Source: Zygnema cylindricum (Eukaryota > Streptophyta > Zygnematophyceae > Zygnematales > Zygnemataceae). From it: DNA of 62,000 nucleotides. Both the position numbers and the translations under genes were made by a program. The DNA lies in assembly GCA_037447655.1 (NCBI GenBank), contig JBBHKE010000370.1, forward strand, positions 87,587 through 149,586. The letters run 5' to 3'. The notes below the pieces were generated by a model. It saw only the letters and a program-made list of their open reading frames with translations. It was not told the origin of the DNA and did no database searches. How positions within the stretch are numbered: position 1 is the stretch's first letter; each line of letters begins with the position of its first letter. This document shows positions 1 through 13,239 of the stretch, piece by piece.

Positions 1-566
1 GAGAGGTGGGGGGGATTTTGAGGAGGTGGGGGGAGGAGGGTTTGTCGGTGATGTTGGGAGTGAAGGATTGGTGGAAGAGAGGGGAAAAAGGGAGCAGAAG
101 TAGAGAGGTTGGGGATGGGTATGTCGGTTATGGGAAGGTTAGAAAGTGAGAGGGGAAGGGGGAAGGGAGAAGGGAGAAGGGAGAAGGTTTTTTTTTTCTT
201 TTTTTTTCTTCTCCGGAATAGGTTTGTTGTTCAAAGAACTTTCGTCATCAAGTGAAAGTGAATTGGCATTTTTCGGAGGGTTGTTAGTTGCACCTTCTGT
301 GAAGGATTTTTGTATTATATGTACTTTTGTTACTTTTGTACTCCTGTCCAATTGTACTTTCTTTCTGTATTTACCACATAGACCAAAGCCAAAGATTTCC
401 TCTTCCATCCACTTCAAATTACCATATGCAGAGTGGTTTTTTACTGTTTTTTAGGACCCTAAAAGCCTTAAATCTAACAACTGTTAATTTGAACAAAAAT
501 CACTTAGATGTGAATTGGGTTTTTGCATAAAACCAATTTAAAGGGATTTTGAATCGGGATTTGCAG

Positions 567-3417
567 TTTTATGGGTTTTTAAGCCCCAAACTGGAGGAGT
601 TGAGAATGGACGTGAGCTACTTGCAAAGGAATGTGAATGAGGGGTTCAGTGGAGGAGAAAAGAAGAGAAATGAGATACTGCAGTTGGCGGTAAGGGAATG
701 AAACCATCTCTCTCTTTCTCCCTCTCTCCCTGATTCCCCTCCCTCTCTCCCTGATCCCCCTTCCCCTCTATTGCTATCTTCTATCTCCCTCTCTCTCTCT
801 CCTTCTTTCATTAGCTCAATCCCTCTTTCTCTCTCTCTCTCATTCTCCAACTCTTCCCCTCTCACTTTCTCACTCCCTCTTTTCGCTTTCCCGCCTTCGC
901 TCTTCCCCCTCCTTCGTCCTCCTCTTCACGCATCCTCAATTCTTCTCCCCATCCCTCTCCCTCCCAATTTTTTACTTTTATCTCCTTCCTTCTCTCCCTC
1001 CTATTATCTTCCCCTCTTTCTCCCTCTCCCTTTCCCTCCCTCTTCCCCCTCCTTCCCTCTCCTCCCCCTTCCTTCCCCCCCAGGTCCTGGAAGCTGAGCT
1101 GGCAATCCTGGACGAAATCGACTCCGGATTGGACATTGATGCCCTCCGTGATGTCTCCCTGGCGGTCAACGGATTACGGAAACCCGACCGTTCCGTTCTC
1201 ATGATCACCCACTACCAGCGACTTTTGGACTACATAGAACCGGAGTTTGTGCACATCATGGTAAGGAAATGCACCTATTTTTAATCCTTTTTTTTTCGTA
1301 CTAAATCGGTATGGAAAATCGCTGTATTTGAGACAGTTGTTTGGCTGATTTTTTTATTTTTTTTTGCCCAAGTATTCAAACCGAGGGACAATTGTTTTTT
1401 TAGGGACTGAACAAAACCAGAAACAAGGTGATGTAATCGAACTGTGTTTACAGATTATTAGTACATGTGAATTTTATTCAGGCAACTAAAGTACATCAAA
1501 TGCACCAAAAGCACATGAAAATTCAACATTTAATACGTTCAGAATAAGTAAAGTACACGTATATGTGAAGTATGTATTAATGTACATGGAGTACGTGTAA
1601 AATACGTAGAAATACAGTGTTTTACAACTCCATTTTACTGAAGTGGGACATTAATCCGGACATCGTTTCTTTTTCTTTTTCTGAAGCAGTAATACATTGG
1701 ATCTGACTCACATTTGTACCATTTGTTTTACATTTTTTTAAACTTGGCCTTTTCCTAAAATTATATTGAACAATCCAAAGAAAAATCCTTTAAGTTCAAA
1801 AATTGTGTGGTCTTGCACACTTTTTTGCGCTGTTTTTATTTTCACTCTAGATTGGCACGGAAAATGGGACATACCTGTATATATATATATATATCGGTAT
1901 TCGATGCAAGACCCCGGAAATTTTCTATATCTGTAGAGTATCCCAAGTACGATATATTATATGGAAAAGACATTGCAAATTTCAAACTGTCGGCATACAT
2001 AAGGTAGTCAACCCAAATGAAACGTTATAACTATGTTATAAACCCGGAACTGTACCTTGAAGACATGGAACATATTGGACGAGTGGAAAACGCAAATAGA
2101 AAGTACAAAAGAAGAAGAAAGGAAGATTTTCTTTCTTTCCTTCTTTCTTTCCTTCTTTCTTTCTTCTGAATTGTAATGTGTCCGGCTGGTCAAAATCTTC
2201 TGTATTTTGATAGACATAAATACTACATTCGCAAAGTACCTAGTAACCTGTATCATGTGTTCCCTACAATTCTTTAGGGTGTTTGAGAATATTGAAGACT
2301 TTCCGATACGATACGAATCCCTACATACACTTTGTACATAGATTTGTTCGGGAAATAGGACAAGGACGTCTTTTTCACTTTTGTTCACACTAATTCGGTA
2401 CGGATATTAGGAGAAGCACATCTAAACAAAAATGAGACAAACACGCTTTTTCCACTTTTGTTTCACACTAAGTTGCTATAGAAATAGAACCCACGTTTTC
2501 ATTTTCTTCCACATTAGCGTGGTTGGTTTATAGTAGTGTTGTCTATCGGTAGCCATTTGCCGATAACCGATTTGTACCTTTTTTTGACATACTGATAACC
2601 GATGTATTGGTCCGGTATATCGGTAACGGAGTTATCGCGATAAAAAACCGATTTATCGCGATAAATTACCGATAAATATCGGGCCCGATCATTATCGGCG
2701 ATAACTGTACGGTTCAGACCGTACACTTGTACTGTTTTGTACGGAAGTACGGAACGGATTGGCATACGTGCAATGCCACTCTACATAATGTTTTTTGGAA
2801 TAGAAAATCAGACAATTTTATATGTTGAATGTAGTACAAAATTTGGTACAGAAATTTAGATACACTGAAGGCCGGCCACGCTAAAGGTGGAACTGAAATT
2901 GGAGAGAGGTGTAGTGTATAAAGTAAATTTTGAAATGGAAAAATGGGTGTAGTAGATTTTTTTGGGTTTTGTGTATTTTGTTTTGTTTATTAGCATAGAT
3001 CACCAAAATCAGTTGGTACCATTCGCCACACAAAAAAAATTGTACCTACCAGTTTGGCATCCACACTAATTACAGGAATGGGCTCCTCCGTGGATTTTGT
3101 GCTATCTACTTTCATTTCGAGATTCGTTTCTAAAAGCAGTTAAAAAGGGGGGAAAAGGAGGGAATGGCACCTCTTGGAGGTTATTTCAATCGATTCTGTT
3201 CATTCAACGTATTTTGTCTATTCATCATTTGTTCCAAAACTTTTTTATTAATTGTTCCCTCCCCTTCCCCCTCCCCTTTCCCCTTCCCCTTTCTCTCCCT
3301 CTTCCGCTCTCTTTTTTTTTTTTTTTTTTGCAGGAAAATGGTCGTATTGTAAAAACAGGCGATAAGTTTTTGGCCAAAGAGCTTGAGGCTGGAGGATACG
3401 CCTCAATTAGAATGTGA
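567..3417 (+). CDS. SUFC: SufC-type Fe-S cluster assembly ATPase, C-terminal three exons (5' part not seen)
   Basis: SufC is the ABC-type ATPase of the SufBCD scaffold that builds iron-sulphur clusters, in plastids in plants (also called ABCI6/NAP7). I see three phase-0 exons: 567-689, 1084-1260 and 3334-3417, with stop TGA at 3415-3417. Exon 1 carries the ABC signature ([10 protein letters not shown]). Exon 2 carries Walker B and D-loop ([16 protein letters not shown]) and the H-loop ([11 protein letters not shown]). Exon 3 encodes the C-terminus [10 protein letters not shown]...YASIRM. Donors are gtaagg at 690 and 1261; acceptors are TTGCAG before 567, CAG before 1084 and TTTGCAG before 3334. 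The joined reading is continuous, with no stop or frameshift, 127 residues. Walker A and the transit peptide must lie upstream; I could not find them in bases 1-560. The 2.07 kb second intron holds microsatellites and a possible MITE. The first exon's acceptor is the least certain edge. Confidence 0.9.
696..1083 (+). repeat. Pyrimidine-rich low-complexity intron of sufC
   Basis: The intron between sufC exons is almost pure C/T (CCCTCTCTCC-type repeats) up to the CAG acceptor at 1081-1083. It acts as a very long polypyrimidine tract. Open reading frames across it on either strand are composition artefacts. Confidence 0.8.
1879..2167. repeat. Microsatellites in sufC intron: (TA)n and (TTTC/TTCC)n
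   Basis: A (TA)8 run lies at about 1879-1894 and a TTTC/TTCC tract at about 2126-2167. Both sit inside the second visible sufC intron. Simple repeats; no function implied. Confidence 0.8.
2534..2780. mobile_element. Possible decayed hAT-type MITE in sufC intron
   Basis: The stretch starts TAGTGTTGTCTATCGG and is rich in ATCG/CGAT palindromes (TTATCGCGATAA twice, TATCGGTAACGG). It is like the better-preserved copies at 12900-13231 and 40644-41010. The left end matches their terminal repeat. The right end (near ...GCCACTCTA) is degraded and I see no convincing 8-bp target duplication, so the limits are approximate. Confidence 0.4.
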
Positions 3418-6400
3418 AGGGGTTTTTTTCTTATTCCTTTCTTTGCTTCTCTTCCCTTCCTTCCTTTTTTGTTCTTGCTCCCTTCCTTTTGTTGAGTAAA
3501 TTTGAGAAAATGCCGAAATTGCCGCCTATTCAGTAGTACGTTATTTAGTGTGGATCAACAGCTTTTTTTTTAATATTGGCTCGGTAGTTGTACAATCTAT
3601 TTTAGGGCTATTATGGTCTCACAGAAACTAGCTTGGGAAATGTAATCATATCCTCTTTCAAAAAAAAATGGATCTCTCCTGTTATTTCCTCTTGACAAAA
3701 AACTCCATTTTTTTATAAAAGTTGTTTGGGAAAACAATTTCAATGTTTTTGACGGTTGTGTTTTTACAGTCTCTGTCGAATATTGGAAAGTGAGGGACAA
3801 CGTCATTCAATAATGTATAAAATATTTCTAAATGTGGGAATTGCAAAGGCCCGGGATTGTATTACACTTTTTGTGGAAATTGAAGTGGGTCATTATAATC
3901 TATGAATGTGGAAAGGACGTAAAATAGAGTGACCAACATATTGATAACTGAGAATCGAGCGTGGTTCACCAGATGGCCACAAAAGTCCCTTAATATTTTG
4001 TATATATTCCTTAGTGTTTGAGTATTCGGTGCAATCAACTGCATGGATTCCAGGGCTTGCTAAGATAAATGTTAAGGACATTTCTGGGGAATAATGTACA
4101 ATAACCTCTGAACTTAGCCCTCCTTATGCAGCTCATTATGACTATAGAAGATTCTAATTCAAGAATTAACTTGTGAGAAGGTTGTTGTCATCACTCGCTC
4201 TGAGCTTCTCAAGGCGCTTCTCACTAACTCTCTTCAAGTGCTCGATATCTTTCCTGAAAGGGCCCTTGTTCCAAATCTGAGTATTGGTACACCCATACTT
4301 TCCACTTGTCCATTCTTCGTTTTACGCCCTCTCAATTCACTGCCATCCTCTAATTTTGGCTTGGCATCTCTCATCCACTCTTCCTCAACTCTCTTGTTCG
4401 CTTGTGCTCCCTTGGTCTCGAGCTCGATGGCGCTCACTTCCTTAATTGTTCCCATGGGGAGGAGTTACTTTAGGCAAACAACATGTTCGCAACATTATTG
4501 CGATTATTGCTTCTAATGGCGGTTTTCTGTTCGTTATGAGGTTTCACATATTATTCCTTTGCGTCAGATTGTTTTTGTTTAGCTCGAGGGTACTTGTTGT
4601 ATTTTTGAAGACATTGTTTTGGGGAACCTCGCCATTTAAGGTTAAGGCTTTTGCTACAGTTAAGGCTCAATCGGCTCAGCATATAGGAGTGACCGCGGGT
4701 GACACCAGTTAATGGAAGGAGGGTGATTATGTTCGTCGTGGTTCCTATGGATGACTCTACTCCAATGGCGGTTGAGGTTTTTGATGTTGCTTTGGAAGAC
4801 TTCCTCCGTGCTTGTGGTCGGCTATCTTTCACGAGGAGGGGACTGGGGATTTCTCCGACTTCTTCTTTAGGTCTTTTTATTGACAGCGTTTATCTGTGGC
4901 TTTACAGCGTGTGCAAGTTTCCGTTCTTCTTCGGTCTATTGTTGTGCTTGTGGATCGCCAATGTATTCCGCCTCTACTTCAGATTTGCTCTACCAGACTT
5001 GGGGGATTCATGGGGTCGCTTTTAGGTTCGTCAATTTAGGTATTTGTTGTTTGGTTAACTTTTGTCACAGTGTTTTATTTTTGTTGTTGGCTTTATGTTT
5101 CTTGTTCCTCCCCGTGTACCCTTTTAGTTTGCTGTTCTATGTGTATTCGTTCATTTAATGTCGTTTTCCTTTTTATGTCAAGTTTGCTTCCTCCCATGTT
5201 GGGTTTTTCTCTTTGTTTTTTTGGCTGTTCGTTTCCTGAGTTTCCATGTATTCAGATGGTCTATCATCTCTCTTTCCTATTAAAGCTTTATTTTTCTTGT
5301 TTTCTGATTAAAGCTCTCAATTACGATGTCTATTTAAACCGTCATAATCAACCTTCGTAAGGATTTCGAGTGCGTTGCAAAGCTCGCAGGAATAGAACGT
5401 ACACAAAACTCACTACTGAGAAAATGGCGGTAAGCAAATTAGATATCAGCATATTGGTAAAAACAAGTAAAAGGGAAAACAAGATGTTCCTCACCGGTCG
5501 TATACACCTTTTGGGAAGAAAGCTTTAAGTTCTCCTTGGGTAAATATGATCACCAAAAACTAAAGTTGTCTGTGGTTTTGAGTCAGCCGCTCCATTAGGA
5601 CAATATCCTGTAGCAATTATAGATGTTTGAAATACATGTTTAAGTTTTAAGATTTAGCTATTTTTTGCCTCTCGAAATTGTCAAGCATTTACCCAACTTT
5701 TCAGCCAACATTGCGGGAAACAAAGCTCTTTCAAACAACAGAAGACTATACTGTGAATCATTATTACACCAAAAAAATGTATAGCGTTGGGTTTGTAATA
5801 GATTTATTGACTCTGGCTCAGGTTCAAATGACATGACTGTTGCTAAACCCGTTAGCGTTAAGAAAAGAACAATTAGTATTATAAACGTTTTTTGGTGGTC
5901 AGAGCTCAAAAAAATTGCATGATTTTTATCAACGCCAACATCAATTTAGTGTGTAATTTCCTTCTCGATATTTTGTTTCAATGCGTTCGATAATCTGACT
6001 TTTTGCTTTGTTGTGATGAACAATGTGTTTGACATACCCATGGGAAAAAAATAAACAACCATATATATAATCTCTTCATCCCAAACATTGGTTTGTATTT
6101 ACATTTTAAAGCACGAATTGTGCTACAATCCATAACAGGAAATTGTTATAAACCTGCTTTTACTTATGAAAGTTGACTAAAAGTTTGAAAAATGGTAAAA
6201 GGAAGTTAAAAATATATAAAGGGATTGAGAAATTGAGTCTTACGACCTTTTTAAACTCCTACTTAAATTTTGAGCAGGTGTCATAAATTGGTCGTATCAG
6301 TCAAATAATGGGTCTTATGTTTCCTAATAAAAAATATAATTATTAATTAAGACTTTAATTATTGGTTCATAATTGTTCCTTAACAAAATATTGAGAAAAT

Positions 6401-7480
6401 GGCGCCCAACAAAACCATGCATCCACCTTTTTGGACCCTTTTTTCGTAAATCATATATAATATGTTAATAAGTTTTTCAACAATGTTAATCACTTCCATG
6501 TCGATATAGTTGTCCAAACTACTACAAGATGGGTTATTAAATTTAGCCATTCAAAAACATTCAAAACCTTTTATAAGGAAAAACCATCCACTGTATTAAG
6601 TTGAAAGTTGAATATTAACACTAGACCTGCATGTGGGAATTCAAAATTTTGTCAAAATTTTCGGTTTTTCATTTGATCACCGAAAATCCAAATTTTTTTA
6701 AAAAATGTGAAAATAAATAAGGTCCCACTAGACATAAAGACGCTTTTAACGCAAAAAATGTTGGTAAAATTTTGGAGTTTATTTGACCCCTCAAAGAATT
6801 AGCCTAGTTTCAATTAGTAAAATTGAAAAACATTGTCCTAAAAAATGGTGAAAAATACTTAATTTTAGTGGTTTTCTGGGAAATCTCAGGACTTTCCGAA
6901 GGTACATGAGCTAGAATCCGAAAAAAACATTAATGTGAATAAGACAAAAGCATCAATAAGGTGAGAAAGACATACATTTAGTTCTGCACAAGTTATGTTG
7001 GATTTTACACAAGTTATTTGAAAGTGAAAAAAAAAATAGTGTTTATTCGTTTGGGCTATTGTTTAAACGATTGCAGGTCAAGGGAGTACCGTTTAAATGC
7101 ACCACCGTAGTAGCTATAATAATATTTTTTTTTTCATTGAATTCTTGTTTATTAAGTGGTTTGAAATCGGCGACGCCAACCAGAACTGAATTAAAAATAA
7201 TATCGCTAAAACAAACCTCACGCAAAATTTCTTTACTCTAAATAGCGATTCCCGGTGTACGATACTGTACCATACAGTACTGTAATGTACGAATAGCGAA
7301 ACCTAATTGTACTATACTCATTTCGTAAAATTTGAAGTCGAAGTTATCCATATCCACGTATACGGCAAATGAAGTCCAGCTAATCTGGCAAACACAAACC
7401 CATAAGTCTGCCACGCGTCAATCTGCAGTCCTACGTGACAGAAAAAAGATCGCCCAAGCCACTCTTGATGCCTTTCCTCC
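3418..7480. other. Intergenic spacer, no recognised gene
   Basis: AT-rich sequence between sufC and the LHCB gene. Several medium-length open frames between about 4230 and 5360 (both strands) overlap each other and match no family I recognise. One stretch near 4880-5030 reads in an uninterrupted frame (LQRVQVSVLLRSIVVLVDRQ...) but has no start, splice or domain support. It may be a decayed gene fragment. Beyond about 5400 I see nothing but AT-rich spacer. Confidence 0.6.
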
Positions 7481-7488
7481 GATCACCG

Positions 7489-7640
7489 ATTGGATACCAC
7501 GATTTGTTCCTCCTTAGCGTAGCCACATCCGCAGCAAGTCAAGCAATCATTCCCTTAGACCAATCAGAAGCCGTGCTTTCAGATTGTACTGAAATCAATC
7601 ATCCACCAATCACGCCTCAGCAGAACAAATTGATAAAAAG
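7489..7640 (+). promoter_or_regulatory. LHCB upstream region: three CCAAT boxes and a GATA-type motif
   Basis: An inverted CCAAT (ATTGG) lies at 7489-7493, with direct CCAAT boxes at 7560-7564 and 7606-7610. A TGATAAAAAG motif at 7631-7640 sits about 95 bases before the ATG. The last could serve as the TATA-like element or as a GATA/I-box light-response motif. CCAAT and GATA/I-box elements are known in promoters of nuclear photosynthesis genes. The assignment here is by motif and position only. Confidence 0.45.
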
Positions 7641-7733
7641 CTGCCTTTCCTCTTTACCAAACACCAGCAGCTCTCATCTTCTCATCTGCAGTAACAAGCA
7701 TTATCTGCATAGACCTAATCCATCTCTGAAGCA

Positions 7734-8794
7734 ATGGCTGCCCTTGTTGCCTCTCCTGCTCTTGCTCCCTCCACCTTTGCCGGACAGACCTCCGAGCTCG
7801 CTCGCCAGGTTGGCAATGGCAGCTCCCGATTGGTGATGAGGAAGGCAGCTTCCAAGGCCTCTGAGTCCATCTGGTATGGAGCTGACCGCCCTCTCTTCCT
7901 CGGACCTCTCTCAGGCGATCCTCCTTCTTACTTGAAGGGAGAGTTCCCCGGAGATTACGGCTGGGATACCGCCGGTCTGTCTGCTGATCCCGAGAGCTTC
8001 GCCAAGAACCGTGAGCTTGAGGTGAGCAGTGATGATTGCTCAGTTTTTGTCTCTTATGTTGGTTTTATCTGGTGCGAGCTTTTTGTAAACAGTTTTTTTT
8101 TTTTTTTTCCTGCATGTTAATTGGATGCCACTTCTGAAGAATGTATCTTGGAAGCATTATGATCTAAGAAACATTTTGATTCAGCTTTGATTCGGCTTTT
8201 GCAATGCAGTAAATATACATGATAGTAATTCTTTTGTAACTGTTGTAACTGTTTTAACTGTTTAACATGAAATAATTTTGTTTTTTTCAGGTGATCCACG
8301 CCCGATGGGCCATGTTGGGAGCTCTCGGATGCTTGACTCCTGAGCTCCTCTCCAACAGTGGAGTGAAGTTCGGAGAAGCTGTCTGGTTCAAGGCCGGAGC
8401 TCAGATCTTTGCTGATGGAGGTTTGGACTACCTCGGAAACCCTAGCCTCATCCACGCCCAGAGCATCCTCGCTATTCTTGGAACCCAGGTCATCCTCATG
8501 GGAGCCATTGAGGGATACAGAGTGGCTGGAGGCCCTCTTGGAGAGGTGACTGACCCTCTGTACCCTGGAGGAAGCTTCGACCCCTTGGGATTGGCTGACG
8601 ATCCCGAAACCTTCGCTGAGTTGAAGGTTAAGGAGTTGAAGAATGGACGTCTTGCTATGTTCTCCATGTTCGGATTCTTCGTCCAGGCCATTGTTACTGG
8701 AAAGTCTCCTCTCCAGAACTTGTCCGACCACTTGGCTGACCCTGCCACCAACAATGCCTGGGCTTACGCCACTGCCTTTGTCCCTGGCCAATAG
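7734..8794 (+). CDS. LHCB: Light-harvesting chlorophyll a/b-binding protein of LHCII
   Basis: Major photosystem II antenna protein of the thylakoid membrane; binds chlorophylls a and b and xanthophylls and forms trimers. Exons are 7734-8021 and 8291-8794 (stop TAG). The intron 8022-8290 has GTGAGC donor and TTTCAG acceptor, phase 0, splitting ELE|VIH. The protein is 263 aa, normal for the family. Residues 1 to about 35 are Ala/Ser-rich, a chloroplast transit peptide ending near VMRKAAS. WYGADR (47-52) fits the WYxxxR trimerisation motif. Helix B has the [12 protein letters not shown] chlorophyll-binding motif. Helix C has Q162 and E170 in [13 protein letters not shown]. Helix A has [16 protein letters not shown] (E211, N214, R216). 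H243 in SDHLADP matches the C-terminal chlorophyll ligand. Start chosen at the first ATG of the transit peptide. Codon use is C-rich, unlike the surrounding DNA. Lhcb1 versus Lhcb2 cannot be decided; it is an Lhcb1/2/3-type protein. Confidence 0.97.
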
Positions 8795-11700
8795 GGAGTT
8801 TTTATTTGGGGGTTTTGTAGATATGCCAGGACATGACATGTAGGTAGGCCAGGATATGTAGATAAAAGTGGATGTGAAATAATGTATTCGTCGGCTAGTT
8901 TCAAAGAAACAAAAAGCTTCAAAAAGGAGCGGATGCTTCTTTGAATTATTTGAAGTGTCTCGGATGATTTTGTTGACTTTGCCTTGTTATTTGTTGAGTG
9001 ACGTGACTCTTTGAGTGATAAATGGATGTCGATGAATTTTCGGTTTTTTTGGTTATGGCTATGAGGTAGCAAGGAGATTAATCTTGAAAATCTATGCAAT
9101 TCTAATCTTTAAATTCACCTTGGCTATTTATGCATAGTAATTCCCACTTAATTTGGTAATTGCATGTTAAATTGGCATTCTTGTACTGGTAGTGAGAGGC
9201 ATCACACTCGCATCACATGAAAATAAATGAATTCAAAAGTTTTTCCTAGAGTTTAACGCGATCACAATTGGTCAAGATCTCAGATTTCCTGTGTCAATTC
9301 CATTTGCCGATTGTAGATGAGTACTCTCTGAGAAATTAATTGAGCAATAATTTTCCATCACTATTAACTACACTGAATCTAAATGGTAATTGCACATAGG
9401 TTGATATGTTATTCATGAGAATTTGTTTGGTGAACCTTAAGTGATTTTGGTTTGGGGATGGTGATCAACGATTTGCCTAATGTATTTGCTGTTTTTGGGT
9501 TTTATTTGTTGTCTCATGTCTTCTCCTTCTCTCTATCTCTCTCATACTCCCATGGAAATTATAGTACTGTCCTTTTGGTATAGGTGTCGATGTGTCAACT
9601 TCCAGCTGTTATGATATATTTGTGTGTTAACTCCTGACGATTTGACCAATGTGTGCAAAAATACATTCACACTAACCTATGTACCCGATGCGCAAATAGC
9701 CAGCAAGTAGAGAGAACTAGACTCATGCTCAGAGGAGGACAATGCCTGTACTGGCTGAGTTACTGAAATGCATGTAAACAAAAATGTATGGACATACGGG
9801 ATAAAATTTAAGTGTTGAAGTGACAATTTGCAATATTACGTCGATGCTTTAGACATTGTTTCGCCATTTTTGGGGCATGGAATGACTTTTCAAAATATAA
9901 ACAAAAAAAACAGTTCATTTGGAATTTGTGAATTTTGCTGATTATGGTGTAGTTGAATGACTTTTTCTTTACTTGGAAAGTAGCCATGCATACAAGGTCA
10001 AAATTCTGATTTTTGCTTCATTTTTTTTTGAAAACAGTTGCAGTGCTTCGCCGGTTTTGCACAGGGGAATTAATCTCATTCTTATTAAACATGGTATGAA
10101 CTGGTGTAGACTAGTATATATGCATTCGGCATTTTCCTGATTTATCGCAAAAGAAATATCAAAGACTTCCAGTTTACCGGCTTGTATCTCGATGGAAGGT
10201 GGGGATCAAATTTTTAATGTTACCAATTTAAAAAAATAATAATAATAATAAATAAATAAATAAAAAAGCAGATTAAATAGCCTATTTAGAAATCGTATCT
10301 AGTAATTTTGAATTATAGATTCAGATTTAATTCAATAGAATCATTGCAAAAAAAAACTGTGTTTGGGACAAGATTCAGAAACTGTCTTTTTAACTCTGTT
10401 TCAATTCTGAAGTATGGCCAACCTTTTTAAAACTAATATGGAATTCTCTCTTGGAGCATGTCCACTCCAAGTACCAGCTTACAGGCTAGATTTTCTTTCA
10501 TAAACCCCTTAAGGCAAAATATTCCAAGAAAAATGTATTTAAACCCAAGATATATGAATCTAGAAAGGCTTCCTCAAAATCGTCAATGTGTTCCAGGCTA
10601 ACTCAGTGGCAGGTGCTGGTATCTCAATGAATTTCTAGATTAGTGTGGGTAAAAATACAGTGAGGCCCAAATAATGTCAATAGGTGGGTGTGGTTTCAAT
10701 AATGACTGTGGGCTAAAACTATGGTTGTCGGTTTTGGACTACACGAATTAGTGCAGTCTACGTTGATGGTGGTAACGGCGTTTTGAAAAAGCTTCAATAC
10801 TATTAGAAGGATGTGAAAGGAAAATGGACCTGATGTTGACCCACGCTTCTTGTATCAATTGGAAAAGAAACCTTTTCCACAAAAAAACAATGTGTCTAAT
10901 TCATTGGATGGGATAAGAATGCAGCCCATCCATTTCGCCATATTGGTAAATATCAAATAACATCAAAATCAGGCATTGCCACTAGATCTCTGAAAATTGT
11001 TTCAGCTTTATAGTGGTGCAAATTGACAACATGACAGTTTCTTGTGCGTTGTTTATATTTTTTTTTTAACGTTTTCACATCGGCACATTGACCCGCTTCA
11101 TTAAACTTCAAAAATTTGAGTATTTTTATTGGTTTTTAAGAACAAAATTTAGTGCAATGGCCATAGTGTTAGCATATTCTACACCAAATTGAATTCCAAG
11201 TAAATTTGTAGTTTCCTTAATACTTTCCCAAGAAGATTTTTTTTATTTTTTTGTCTTTTTTATATTTCTTCGTCTTGTTCTTCTTGTTCTCTTGTTATTC
11301 ATCTTTGATTTTTGTTTTCTTGCTCTTCTACTTTTTCTTCTTTCTTTATAAAAGTACGTTTTGAAACACATATACAAATTAATAATCAGAAACTATTTTG
11401 TACTTGTAAATACAGTCATAAACAGTTGGTGCAAGATTCGGTTTGAGAGTCACGTCAACAGCCATACACCTACGAATTGGAGAAGTATTTGATTGGGGTT
11501 TTATCAACTAGTGGGTTCAAGTATCCAAGGGCCATTTGTTGGCAGGTTGTGCCATATTGCACTCTAATGGCAGCTCGTGCTATATTGCATAAGAGACCAA
11601 AACATGATTTTAGAGCTCCATATAGCACAGGAGAGCATCTTATGAGTGGGAATACACTATGGCACAAACTGCCAAGAAATGTATTGCACCATTTGGAAAT

Positions 11701-12096
11701 ACCATATTTGAAAAAAATCCAAAAGACACGATCGGATGGTCAGAAATAGCGTGCACAAAATCAGGAGACAAGCAATGAGTTGGATAGATGTTTCCAATTA
11801 CCCACTGGAATCTATACCAAGTTCTCTTGCTATCCAATAATAGTTCAGAATGGAATAACAGTTCAGAATGGAATAACAGTGTTTGGCCTTTAACAAGTCT
11901 TGCCTTTTCCCATTCTGAACTTGTATTCCCATTTTTTATGTTATTCATATGGATGAGTTAATGGCCATATGAAACCAATTTTTAGATGCGTTTTAAAATT
12001 AAGGGTGGAGGATAAGGTGGAGGTAGGCAAGGAGGAGAGACCAGGGGTCGTTATTGTCTATGCTAGAAAACTATATTGTAGGCCAAACTAACATGT
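8795..12096. other. LHCB 3' flank and intergenic spacer, no gene seen
   Basis: AT-rich DNA. The first 100-300 bases should contain the LHCB 3' UTR, with AATAAT at about 8879 as a weak polyadenylation-signal candidate. An A/T microsatellite (ATA/ATAA units) lies at about 10228-10265. A 90-codon open frame at 11477-11749 resembles nothing I know. Confidence 0.6.
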
Positions 12097-12412
12097 CTTC
12101 TTCGCCTCCACCCACCTCCTCCCTCCTCCCTCCTCCCCTACTCCTCTCCTTCCCTCCTCCCCTCCTCCCTCTTTCCTCCTCTCTCCCTCCTCCCTCCTCT
12201 CCACCCTCCTCCCTCCTCTTTCACCCTCCTCCCTCCCTCCCTCTTTCAGCTTCCTCCCTCCTCCTCTCCTCCCCTCCTCCCTCCCTCCTCTTTCCACCTC
12301 CTCCCCTCCTTTCTACCTCTTCCTTTTTTGCTCCTTCTTTCTCCCTCCTCCCTCCTCCTTCCTCCCTCCCCCCTCCTCCCTCCTCCCTCCTCCCTCCTCC
12401 CTCCTCCCTTAG
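12097..12412. repeat. (CCTCCCT)n pyrimidine tract
   Basis: About 315 bases of C/T only, built from CCT/CCCTCCT units, regular near the 3' end (CCTCCCTCCTCCCTCCT). The strand asymmetry makes H-DNA or replication slippage plausible. Long open frames across it are artefacts. Confidence 0.85.
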
Positions 12413-12899
12413 TGTGCCTTAGCGCGTGTTAGACTAGCTAGCTATCCTCTGCACTTCAGTTTAATGATATGTTAGCCGAAGAGCACATCTGCACTAATTC
12501 ATGTGGGGATCATGGTTGTTCTGTACGAATCTTGGTGATTAAACATAGACGAACTGATGCGCACGAATCGTCGAGACTCAAACGGTAAGGCGAGGCCAAC
12601 ATTTGAGTTGACAAGACCGTTAAGATTTGGAGTCGTTGAAATTATTCACGGCGAGAGCGATGCCAAAAGGACGCACGAGATTCCATGGCATTGATGGACG
12701 GCGTCGATCGTCTTTGGTTTCCTAAGCGCGTCGTCATTAGACAAGCGAAGTTGATCAGATGTCACCAACGCAATCAAAATCATGGAACGTAGTTCCATGG
12801 AGTCATGTTGATTGGAAGGGTCATAGTCCAGGTAGCAGTTAAACTACTTGAGTGAGCCGATGTTAGGCAAAGGTGGTTCAGAGTAGAGAAGGAAATTAG

Positions 12900-13231
12900 T
12901 AGTGTTGTGCATTGATAACCCCTTGACGATAATCAATATGTACCTTTTGACCCAATGATGCCCCATACATCGTTTTGATATAAAGGTAAGGAAATCATGG
13001 CAATAACTTGCCGATATATCGGTCCGGATAAGCCGATAATTTTTTTTATCTATATCAATACAAACCGTACAGTTGCAATGTTTTTTGACAAGCCATATTA
13101 AACCACCCTCCCCTACCGCCCTCCCCCCTTTCCACTCGCTATCGACAATAACATTTAGTTCATCCCAAAACGATGTATCGAGGCCCCTTACCGTTCGAAC
13201 AGGTGTAGAAATTACACGATACACAACACTA
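12900..13231. mobile_element. hAT-type MITE with 8-bp target duplication
   Basis: A 332-bp element with terminal inverted repeats TAGTGTTGTGCAT at the left and, reading inward from the right, TAGTGTTGTGTAT. Flanks are GAAATTAG (12892-12899) and GAAATAAG (13232-13239), a 7/8 match of the length typical for hAT elements. The termini fit the hAT YARNG start. The interior holds TATCGGTCC-like motifs shared with the copy at 40644. No transposase is encoded, so it is non-autonomous. Confidence 0.72.
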
Positions 13232-13239
13232 GAAATAAG

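Noticed and set aside
771-1208. Open frames of 76-108 codons on both strands in the C/T-rich sufC intron
   Set aside because: Low-complexity Ser/Leu/Pro or Arg/Glu/Gly protein produced by the pyrimidine tract; the real coding here is the sufC exon frame.
4234-5360. Cluster of open frames suggesting a gene between sufC and LHCB
   Set aside because: Frames overlap on both strands, have no recognisable domain, and no consistent splice structure could be drawn.
8117-8839. 240-codon minus-strand frame opposite LHCB exon 2
   Set aside because: Shadow of the codon-biased LHCB exon; it extends through the intron with no independent support.
12054-12422. 122-codon frame of Pro/Ser/Leu
   Set aside because: Entirely within the CCTCCCT repeat; composition artefact.
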